Assembly: GCA_003513855.1 (NCBI GenBank) | Contig: DOTC01000166.1 | Location: 1,526-9,460 of the forward strand | Direction: 5' to 3' | DNA: 7,935 nucleotides | DNA from: Deltaproteobacteria bacterium | Lineage (GTDB): Bacteria > Desulfobacterota > Deferrimicrobia > Deferrimicrobiales > Deferrimicrobiaceae | Shown: positions 1 through 5,674 of the stretch, one piece after another | How the letters are laid out: each line of letters opens with the position of its first letter | How positions within the stretch are numbered: position 1 is the stretch's first letter | Notes under the pieces: generated by a model | The model's database searches: none | What the model was told of the DNA's origin: nothing | What the model saw: only the letters and a program-made list of their open reading frames with translations | Position numbers and translations under genes: made by a program

Positions 1-1078
1 GAACCAGCCGCCTGCCCGCCTCCTCCCGTGCCACGGCGCCGGCCATCCCGGCCGCCCGGGTCCCCGGACGAGGGGAGAACAGGAAGGAGAACGAGGAATC
101 GAAACGGACCTCCTCCATGACCGCAAGCGTGTCCCGGAAGTCGGACTCCGTCTCTCCCGGGAAGCCGACGATGAAATCCGAAGAAAATGCGATCCCTGGT
201 CTCGCCATCCGGAGAATCTCGACTTTCCTCAGATATTCCGATCGGGTGTATCCGCGTTCCATGGACGACAGGATGCCGTCGGATCCGGACTGGATCGGAA
301 GGTGGATGTGGGGGCACAGAGAATCGATCTCGGAAAAAAGATCGATCGTCTCCCGGTCAAGATCCCTCGGGTGCGAGGTGATGAACCGGATCCTCCGAAT
401 TCCCGGGATGCGGGATATTTTTTTGAGGAGAACGGGGAAAGGGATCCCCCCCTCTTTTTTTCCGTAGGAATTCACGTTTTGCCCCAGGAGGACCACCTCA
501 CAGACGCCCCGCCCCGCCAGTTCGCGCGCCTCGTCCAGAACCTCCGCGGATGGCCGGCTGATTTCGCGGCCCCGCACGTACGGTACGATGCAATAGGCAC
601 AATAATTGTCGCAACCCTGCATGATGGTCACCATGGCGCTCGCCGCCCCATCCGCCAGGTAAGGGAGCACGTCCCAGTGACTCGTGTCATCGGAAAGGTC
701 CGTGGAAACCGCAGCACCCTCCCCTTCCGCAATCCGCAAGAACTCGGGAAGGCGGGAGATGCTGTGCGTGCCGAACACAATGTCGACGTGGGGAGCTCTC
801 TCCCGCAAGGCAGCCCCCTTCTGCTGGGCAAGGCATCCTCCCACGGCCACGATACGCCCTTCCCGCGCGCGCTTCCATCCCCGAAGACGGCCGAGAGCGC
901 TGAAGATCTTCTGATCCGCCTTCTCCCGTATGCTGCAGGTGTTCAGGAGCACGAGGTCGGCATCGGAAAGGGACTCCGCGGGTTGGTAATCCATTTTCCC
1001 GAGGAGCGCCAGCATCCGCGCCGAGTCCACCTCGTTCATCTGGCACCCGAATGTCTCGATGTACACATGCCGAATCAT
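1..1078 (-). CDS. miaB: tRNA-2-methylthio-N6-dimethylallyladenosine synthase MiaB, C-terminus missing
   Basis: The frame starts at ATG 1078 with an in-frame TGA three codons upstream and runs off the left edge after 359 codons. MiaB is a radical-SAM methylthiotransferase that adds a methylthio group to C2 of i6A37 in tRNAs reading UNN codons. The N-terminal domain carries the three auxiliary-cluster cysteines: C12 in YIETFGCQMNEVDS, C48 in LLNTCSIREKADQKIF and C82 in VAVGGCLAQQKG. The radical-SAM motif CxxxCxxC is C156, C160, C163 (MQGCDNYCAYCIVPYVRGRE). Further conserved blocks are VVLLGQNVNSYG (195-206), FITSHPRD (232-239), HIHLPIQSGSD (257-267) and SDFIVGFPGETESDF (300-314). The sequence ends near SPRPGTRAAGM, just before the expected TRAM RNA-binding domain. 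It is a housekeeping gene, probably expressed from its own promoter rather than with the catabolic operon. Confidence 0.96.
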   Translation of the reverse strand, partial: MIRHVYIETFGCQMNEVDSARMLALLGKMDYQPAESLSDADLVLLNTCSIREKADQKIFSALGRLRGWKRAREGRIVAVGGCLAQQKGAALRERAPHVDIVFGTHSISRLPEFLRIAEGEGAAVSTDLSDDTSHWDVLPYLADGAASAMVTIMQGCDNYCAYCIVPYVRGREISRPSAEVLDEARELAGRGVCEVVLLGQNVNSYGKKEGGIPFPVLLKKISRIPGIRRIRFITSHPRDLDRETIDLFSEIDSLCPHIHLPIQSGSDGILSSMERGYTRSEYLRKVEILRMARPGIAFSSDFIVGFPGETESDFRDTLAVMEEVRFDSSFSFLFSPRPGTRAAGMAGAVAREEAGRRLV

Positions 1079-1086
1079 GGTTGTTC

Positions 1087-1114
1087 ATTATAGCACCGGG
1101 CACAGGGTGTTCAA
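1087..1114 (-). promoter_or_regulatory. Predicted sigma70-type extended -10 promoter for miaB
   Basis: On the minus strand a perfect TATAAT (1092-1087) is preceded by an extended -10 TGC (1095-1093) and, after a 16-nt spacer, by TTGAAC at 1114-1109 (consensus TTGACA). Only 8 nt separate the -10 box from the miaB ATG. Transcription would therefore begin at or next to the start codon, giving a leaderless or nearly leaderless mRNA. There is no Shine-Dalgarno sequence before miaB, which agrees with that reading. Confidence 0.6.
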
Positions 1115-1125
1115 TCCGTAGCGTG

Positions 1126-1179
1126 CGGGGAGAAAAGTCGGTGCTCAGGTCACGCGGAAGCCGACATCCATTCTCCCCG
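1126..1179 (-). repeat. Nested inverted repeat at the operon end (possible transcript 3' structure)
   Basis: On the minus strand CGGGGAGAA (1179-1171) pairs perfectly with TTCTCCCCG (1134-1126). Inside it, GTCGG (1165-1161) pairs with CCGAC (1141-1137), extended by CT/AG (1160-1159 with 1145-1144) across a 2-nt CA bulge, leaving a 13-nt loop. The loop contains the subunit B stop codon. No U-run follows, so it is not a standard intrinsic terminator; it could stabilise or mark the 3' end of the operon mRNA. Confidence 0.4.
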
Positions 1180-1956
1180 GATGAGGAAGCGGGAAGGGTC
1201 GATCTCCTCCCGGAGAAGGCGAAGTTCCTCGGGGGTGGGCGGGGGGATCTCCTCGATATCTTTGGACATGGGGGGACGGAATCCCATATCCTTCACGACG
1301 TCTTCCGGGTCGAGTCCCCGAAGGACGGCAAGGAGCGTGAGGAGTTTTGTCTCGCCGTCGAACCCGAAGAGCGCCTTGGAGGTCACGACGCGGTACGGTC
1401 CGGTACCGGCAGGAAGCCCTGCCTTCTCCCGGGCGCCCGGGCCAGTCAGGTAGCCGGGCGAAGTGAGGAAATCAACCTTGGGGACGAACCGCCGCCCCTC
1501 GTGCCTGATCACGATGATGGTTTTCCAGCAATGGGACGCCACCTGGTTCCCCCCGCCGCTTCCCGCGAAACGTCGCCCGGGATTGCGGTACGTCCCCCCG
1601 AGGAAGGTGGAATTGATGTTTCCGTACGGGTCGACCTGGAGCGCTCCGAGCATTCCGTAGTCCATGTACCCGGAGGCGGAGTAGGCGAATGCCCAGTTCA
1701 TGTTCAGCCACTGGATCGAGCGATAGGTGTTCTGCGGCCCTCCCATCGTTCCCCGGACGAACGGAAGGACGGATTGCGGTCCGACCGCCCCGAACTCGAA
1801 GAGCTGGATGACGTCGGGGACATAAAGCCTCTGCCCCAGGATGGCCACGATCTGCGGGATTCCCCACCCGACGAAGAAGGTCTTGCCGTCCTCGAGCAGC
1901 CGCGCCCCCTGGGCGATCATGAACTCCGTGTCTGTGAACTCCACGGTGCGCGCCAT
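1150..1956 (-). CDS. Family I CoA-transferase, subunit B (glutaconate CoA-transferase type)
   Basis: This 268-residue protein is the catalytic partner of the preceding subunit A. Visible features are an N-terminal helix with MIAQGARLLEDG, then FFVGWGIPQIVA (27-38), the active-site segment QLFEFGAVGP (51-60) and a glycine-rich AGSGGGNQVAS stretch (131-141). E54 falls where glutaconate CoA-transferase subunit B has its thioester-forming glutamate (Glu54 in Acidaminococcus fermentans, from memory). That favours real CoA-transfer chemistry over the IpdAB-type hydrolases, which are reported to lack this residue. The C-terminal tail is PPPTPEELRLLREEIDPSRF, typical of regulator-free ends in this family. 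It starts 27 nt after subunit A behind a strong ribosome binding site and is the last gene of the operon. The TGA stop lies in the loop of a nested inverted repeat. Confidence 0.9.
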   Translation of the reverse strand: MARTVEFTDTEFMIAQGARLLEDGKTFFVGWGIPQIVAILGQRLYVPDVIQLFEFGAVGPQSVLPFVRGTMGGPQNTYRSIQWLNMNWAFAYSASGYMDYGMLGALQVDPYGNINSTFLGGTYRNPGRRFAGSGGGNQVASHCWKTIIVIRHEGRRFVPKVDFLTSPGYLTGPGAREKAGLPAGTGPYRVVTSKALFGFDGETKLLTLLAVLRGLDPEDVVKDMGFRPPMSKDIEEIPPPTPEELRLLREEIDPSRFLIRGEWMSASA

Positions 1957-1958
1957 GG

Positions 1959-1969
1959 CTCCTCCCTCC
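1959..1969 (-). promoter_or_regulatory. Strong ribosome binding site of CoA-transferase subunit B
   Basis: GGAGGGAGGAG in the 27-nt gap; the GGAGG part lies 8 nt before ATG 1956. It is the best Shine-Dalgarno match in the operon. Confidence 0.6.
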
Positions 1970-1983
1970 GACGGTCCTTCCGG

Positions 1984-2952
1984 TTACCGGTACCCTTCGA
2001 CGATTGACGCCTTCCGCCGGAGTTCGCTCATTTTCCTCGCCCCTACCCTCTTGTCCAGGAACTCCTCGTGATCCGCCACGCTGTAGACGTTTTCGTGGAG
2101 GTACGTCTGCATCTGCTCTTCGTTCCGGATCCCGTTTAGGATATCCACGTGCGGGAGGTCGAGTTCGTACCTTGCCGGCATCGCCCCGGGGTAGGCGCCA
2201 AAGGGTGCGTGAACCACCGCGTCGACGAGGAAATACGGGATGGTGGTCCTCATGGGGTCCTTCCGGAACTCTTCGGGATCGACGATCTCCTCCGCCGAAA
2301 TGATGACCCGGTGGGAAGCCATCGCGGCCTCGAGGGCGAACAGGTTCGTCCCGAAGATGCGGGCGTCGCCGTAGACGTCCGCCTGGTGGACGTGGAGAAA
2401 CGCCACATCCGGATGAAGGGCAGGCACGACGGCCACGGGGAGGCCCGTGTAGGGATCCCCGATCACTTTCGCCGCGGAAGCGGACATGTGGTCCGAGCCG
2501 AGGAGGTCGCGGGTCGGAAGAAAGGGGACTCCTCGGGCGCCTGCGAGGAGGCGAAGGGCGAGGCCGCCGTTGGTCCACTCGTACACCCGGACTCGGCCTT
2601 CGCAGACCGCCTGTCCGATGTAGCCACCGTACCCCAGAAAGCCGACGTCGATCCGCGTTGCGCACCCCGCGCCCGTCAGAAGCGCGGATTCGTGGAGGGT
2701 GAACTCCGCTCCGATCCAGAGGTCCTTCCTGCGCTGGCGGATGACCTCCCGGATGAGCGACTGCGGTCCTCTCGTCAGGCTGGAGAAGTCGTAGACGATA
2801 TAATCACCGTCTGCGACAAAGGTCGAAACGGCCTCTTTCGCCGGACACAGTTTCGGCTCCGCTTTCCGGCTTTTCTGTTCTTGCACGAACCTCCGGAAAT
2901 CGTCCGGGTGCTCGAACCGGTACTCGATGTCTCCCTCTCTCCGGATGTTCAT
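1984..2952 (-). CDS. Family I CoA-transferase, subunit A (glutaconate CoA-transferase type)
   Basis: This encodes 322 residues, close to the length of glutaconate CoA-transferase subunit A. The ATG overlaps the MeaB stop as ATGA, and a purine-rich GGAGAGGG lies upstream; the open frame continues further upstream but there it overlaps meaB. Family features visible are VADGDYIVYDF (46-56, the usual DG-x-x-V-x-x-x start of the fold), LLTGAGCATRIDVGFLGYGG (91-110), the GVPFLPTRDLLGSD loop (141-154) and HPDVAFLHVHQADVYGDARI (180-199). With subunit B it would move CoA from a donor such as acetyl-CoA or succinyl-CoA onto a free carboxylic acid, or the reverse, via a glutamyl-CoA thioester on subunit B. 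The related IpdAB enzymes of steroid-ring degradation share this fold but hydrolyse a ring; subunit B argues against that here. Substrate unknown. Confidence 0.9.
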   Translation of the reverse strand: MNIRREGDIEYRFEHPDDFRRFVQEQKSRKAEPKLCPAKEAVSTFVADGDYIVYDFSSLTRGPQSLIREVIRQRRKDLWIGAEFTLHESALLTGAGCATRIDVGFLGYGGYIGQAVCEGRVRVYEWTNGGLALRLLAGARGVPFLPTRDLLGSDHMSASAAKVIGDPYTGLPVAVVPALHPDVAFLHVHQADVYGDARIFGTNLFALEAAMASHRVIISAEEIVDPEEFRKDPMRTTIPYFLVDAVVHAPFGAYPGAMPARYELDLPHVDILNGIRNEEQMQTYLHENVYSVADHEEFLDKRVGARKMSELRRKASIVEGYR

Positions 2953-3947
2953 GTCCGCCCTCTCCGCCTTCCTTTCCCTTTTCCCGGTTCCGCTTCGAGG
3001 GGAAAGTCGAACCGGTGATCCACCACCTGTTCCGCGATGGAGTACGGGTCGCGGGTCTTGTTGACGATGTCCCGGAGAAGGTGATCGAGTACCTTGTTCC
3101 GGGACAGGTCGTCCACGGCCTTGTCGATGAGCTTTTTCTTCAGGATCTCCAGGAGCTCGACTCTCGCCTTCTCCCTGCGGTACCGCAGGAGATTCTCCTC
3201 GCGGGAGATGAACTTCCAGTGCCTTTCGACCTCGGAGAGGAGTTCGGGAACTCCCGCGCCCGTCTGGGCGACGGCGGCCATGACGGGGGGTTCCCACTCC
3301 CCTTCCCGGTAAGTGTTCATCCCTACCATCGTTTCAAGCTCCAGCTTCGTCCTGTCGGCTCCTTCCCGGTCGGACTTGTTCACCACGAAGATATCGGCGA
3401 TCTCGAGGATCCCCGCCTTCAGGGCCTGGATGTCGTCCCCCATGCCCGGCACCACAAGGACGAGGTTCGTATGGGCCACCTTGACGATTTCCACCTCGTC
3501 CTGGCCGACTCCGACGGTCTCGATGATGACGACGTCTTTCCCCATGGCGTCCATCACGTTGACGATGTCGATGGTGGACTTGGAAAGGCCGCCAAGGTGT
3601 CCCCGGGTGGCCAGGCTCTTGATGAATACCCCGTCGTCGAGCGTGTGCTTCTGCATGCGGATGCGGTCCCCGAGGATCGCCCCTCCCGAGAACGGGCTGG
3701 TAGGGTCGATGGCGACGATCCCGACGCTTTTTCCCTCCCGCCGGAGATGCTCGGTGAGACAGTCCACGAGGGTGGACTTCCCGGCCCCCGGAGCGCCCGT
3801 GATCCCCAGGATGGACGCCCGCCCGGTATGGCGGTACAGGATCTTGAGCGTCCTGTGTGCGGAGGGGATCTCGTCGTCCAGGTCCCGCATCAGCCGGGCG
3901 GCGGCCTGGATATCGCCGGAGAGGACCTCTTTCGCCGAGACCGCCAT
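2949..3947 (-). CDS. meaB: MeaB-type G-protein chaperone of B12-dependent acyl-CoA mutase
   Basis: This 332-residue SIMIBI-class GTPase (MeaB/ArgK/MMAA family) gates adenosylcobalamin loading and protects or reactivates the mutase by GTP hydrolysis. The Walker A loop is GAPGAGKST (51-59). A switch region runs DPTSPFSGGAILGDRIRM (81-98), followed by ATRGHLGGLS (113-122) and the Walker B/switch II ETVGVGQ (143-149). The guanine-specificity motif is NKSD (190-193), and the C-terminal dimerisation helix region includes DPYSIAEQVVD (300-310). A basic Lys/Arg tail ends the protein. Older annotations call such proteins LAO/AO transport ATPase or ArgK, which is misleading. It starts 5 nt after the dehydrogenase stop, and its TGA overlaps the ATG of the CoA-transferase A gene. 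Its presence supports the split mutase upstream being a working adenosylcobalamin enzyme. Confidence 0.95.
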   Translation of the reverse strand: MAVSAKEVLSGDIQAAARLMRDLDDEIPSAHRTLKILYRHTGRASILGITGAPGAGKSTLVDCLTEHLRREGKSVGIVAIDPTSPFSGGAILGDRIRMQKHTLDDGVFIKSLATRGHLGGLSKSTIDIVNVMDAMGKDVVIIETVGVGQDEVEIVKVAHTNLVLVVPGMGDDIQALKAGILEIADIFVVNKSDREGADRTKLELETMVGMNTYREGEWEPPVMAAVAQTGAGVPELLSEVERHWKFISREENLLRYRREKARVELLEILKKKLIDKAVDDLSRNKVLDHLLRDIVNKTRDPYSIAEQVVDHRFDFPLEAEPGKGKGRRRGRT

Positions 3948-3952
3948 GACGG

Positions 3953-5098
3953 TCAGTGCCCCCGGATCAGGCGGCGTGCGATGATCATGCGCTGCACCTC
4001 GGAGGTTCCCTCCCCGATTTCACACAGTTTCGCGTCCCGCATGTACCGCTCCACGGGATATTCGCGGGTGTACCCGTATCCGCCGAACATCTGGACCGCC
4101 TTGATCGTGGACCGCATGGCGGCCTCGGACGCAAAGAGCTTCGCGATCGCCGCCTCTTGGACGTAGGGCAGCCCCGCGTCTTTCCGGTAGGCGGCGCGCA
4201 AGGTCAGCAGCGAAGCTGCGTCGAGTTCCGTTCCCGCGTCCGCAATCATCCACTGGATGGCCTGGAACGACGAAATCGGCCGCCCGAACTGGTGCCTCTC
4301 CTTCACGTAGGCGATGGCTTCCTCCATGGCTCCTCGCCCTATGCCGACCGCAAGGGCGGCAATGGAGATTCGCCCGCCCGCGAGGTGCCGCATCGTGTCG
4401 CGGAACCCGGCGTTGACCTCTCCGATCACGCCCCCGGGTTTGACCTCGAGATCCTCGAAGACCAGCTCCGCCGTGTCGGAAGAGCGCATCCCGAGCTTGT
4501 GGAGGTTCTTCCCCGCGGAAAGGCCGGGCGTTCCGGCTTCGACCAGGAAGGCGGTCACGCCGTCCCGGCCCTTTTCTTTGTCCGTCACGGCGAGGATGAC
4601 ATACACCCCGGCAATGCTTCCCTGCGTGATGAACATCTTGGTGCCGTTGATGACCCACCGGTCTTTCCTCCACTCCGCACGCGTTCTCATGCTGAGCGAG
4701 TCCGACCCCGACCCGGGCTCGGTGAGGGCCCATGCGCCGAGGATCCTCCCCGAGGCGAGTTCCGGCAGATATTTCCTCCGCATCGCCTCGGAGCCGAACG
4801 CAAGGATGTGGGCCACGCACAGCGAATTGTGGGAGGCAACGGTCAAGCCGAGCGATCCGTCTCCCTTTCCGATCTCCTCCACCGCGATGGCGTAGCTGAT
4901 CGTGTCCATCCCGGAGCCGCCGTACTCCTCGGGAACGATCACGCCCATGAGCCCCAGCTCGCCCAGCTTCGCCACCGTTTCCGCGGGGAACGTCGCCGTT
5001 TCGTCCCATCCCCTGGCATGCGGGCGCACCTCCTTCTCGACGAAGGAGCGCACCATGTCCTGCAGGGCAACATGCTCGGGGGAAAGCTCGAAATTCAC
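3953..5098 (-). CDS. Acyl-CoA dehydrogenase (FAD-dependent)
   Basis: This 381-residue protein is a full-length member of the short/medium/branched-chain acyl-CoA dehydrogenase family, which forms an alpha,beta double bond in an acyl-CoA and passes electrons to electron-transfer flavoprotein. The N-terminal helical domain is about 5-117. The beta domain holds the family signature [10 protein letters not shown] (124-133) and MFITQG (155-160). The C-terminal helical domain carries [15 protein letters not shown] (268-282) and [16 protein letters not shown] (336-351). The catalytic base is expected to be E363 in [10 protein letters not shown], the usual position in this family, so the enzyme looks active. 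Chain length or substrate cannot be told by eye. The start is GTG, forced by an in-frame stop just upstream. It sits between the DUF35 and meaB genes, 5 nt from the latter, so it serves the same pathway. No ETF gene is visible. Confidence 0.93.
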   Translation of the reverse strand: MNFELSPEHVALQDMVRSFVEKEVRPHARGWDETATFPAETVAKLGELGLMGVIVPEEYGGSGMDTISYAIAVEEIGKGDGSLGLTVASHNSLCVAHILAFGSEAMRRKYLPELASGRILGAWALTEPGSGSDSLSMRTRAEWRKDRWVINGTKMFITQGSIAGVYVILAVTDKEKGRDGVTAFLVEAGTPGLSAGKNLHKLGMRSSDTAELVFEDLEVKPGGVIGEVNAGFRDTMRHLAGGRISIAALAVGIGRGAMEEAIAYVKERHQFGRPISSFQAIQWMIADAGTELDAASLLTLRAAYRKDAGLPYVQEAAIAKLFASEAAMRSTIKAVQMFGGYGYTREYPVERYMRDAKLCEIGEGTSEVQRMIIARRLIRGH

Positions 5099-5104
5099 CG
5101 CGCA

Positions 5105-5113
5105 TCCCCCACC
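5105..5113 (-). promoter_or_regulatory. Ribosome binding site of the acyl-CoA dehydrogenase gene
   Basis: GGTGGGGGA lies 6 nt before GTG 5098. The in-frame DUF35 stop TAA is immediately upstream, so no earlier start is possible; the first ATG (codon 15) would remove part of the N-terminal helical domain. Confidence 0.55.
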
Positions 5114-5671
5114 TTACGCCGGGACGAAGTAGACGTCCGTCGTCTTGAGCTGGGAGTTCCTCCGGAACTTCGCCTTGACCTTCATTTCGATCCGGATCTC
5201 TTCGGGTCCGGCCACGCCGATCAGCCGGGCAAGAAGCAAGGTGTCCACACCGTCGAACTCGACGAGGATCAGGTGGAAGGGGGTCTCCTTCAGAAACTCC
5301 TCGCTGCCGTAGTAGCATGTCGTGAACGTGTGGACGCGCCCCTCCTGGGGAAGCTCCGTCCAGTCCGTCTCCCGCCCGCAGGCGGGGCAATGAAGCCTCG
5401 GGGTCGCGTACGTGTATTGGCAAGGGCCGCAACGGGTTCCGAGAAGCTTCCGGTTGGCAAGACCGGCGAAAAACGGGGAGTCCTGCCCGTAGGAGTGCAA
5501 ATACTCGACGGAATAGGGGAACCGGATCACGAGGGGGGACATCCCCTTCAGCGTGGAAAGATCCGCCGGGAAGGGGACGTTGAATACCGTGGTCCCCGTC
5601 ATCACCTCCTCGAGTCTGGGGTCCCGGTGCTGCGCGGTCGGTTTGGTCAAACGGGCCCTCTTCTTCGACAC
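5114..5671 (-). CDS. DUF35 / OB-fold Zn-ribbon protein, partner of the thiolase-like enzyme
   Basis: This 185-residue protein contains a rubredoxin-like zinc ribbon with two CxxC pairs (C81, C84, C95, C98), preceded by a helical segment with FFAGLANRKLLGTRC. An OB-fold domain follows (about 105-185: GRVHTFTTCYYG, HLILVEFDGVDTLLLARLIG, IRIEMKVKAKF). DUF35 proteins bind acyl-CoA and hold thiolase-superfamily enzymes in complexes: the archaeal thiolase/HMG-CoA synthase complex and the steroid aldolase Ltp2-ChsH2 are known cases. Its place 3 nt after the thiolase-like gene fits an obligate partner. The chosen GTG start gives about 60 residues before the DUF35 core, longer than I would expect; in-frame ATGs at codons 24 (5602) and 44 (5542) are alternatives. 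The ATG at codon 24 has an AGGAGGTG sequence too close to serve well as its ribosome binding site. It ends in TAA, 15 nt before the dehydrogenase. Confidence 0.87.
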   Translation of the reverse strand: MSKKRARLTKPTAQHRDPRLEEVMTGTTVFNVPFPADLSTLKGMSPLVIRFPYSVEYLHSYGQDSPFFAGLANRKLLGTRCGPCQYTYATPRLHCPACGRETDWTELPQEGRVHTFTTCYYGSEEFLKETPFHLILVEFDGVDTLLLARLIGVAGPEEIRIEMKVKAKFRRNSQLKTTDVYFVPA

Positions 5672-5674
5672 GGT

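Noticed and set aside
302..1093. Plus-strand open frame over miaB, and a minus-strand frame at 687-1103.
   Set aside because: Both overlap the MiaB frame, whose cysteine motifs and conserved blocks run unbroken from 1078 to the left edge.
1079..1149. Intrinsic terminator after the operon.
   Set aside because: No GC-rich stem followed by a U-run is present; the nested inverted repeat nearby lacks a U-tract and is reported only as a structure.
1231..1246. G5-T-G3-C-G6 run on the plus strand as a possible G-quadruplex.
   Set aside because: It lacks a fourth well-spaced G-tract and simply encodes the Pro-Pro-Pro-Thr-Pro stretch near the end of CoA-transferase subunit B.
1051..2007. Plus-strand open frame covering CoA-transferase subunit B.
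   Set aside because: Same codon-register antisense effect; the minus-strand frame has clear family motifs and a strong ribosome binding site.
1472..2665. Minus-strand 397-codon frame across the two CoA-transferase genes.
   Set aside because: Composition is almost entirely Arg, Gly, Pro and His, typical of a shifted frame in GC-rich DNA, while both CoA-transferase frames match their family.
2953..3297. Upstream extension of the CoA-transferase A frame into meaB.
   Set aside because: The extension is out-of-frame meaB sequence; the ATG overlapping the meaB stop gives the normal family length.
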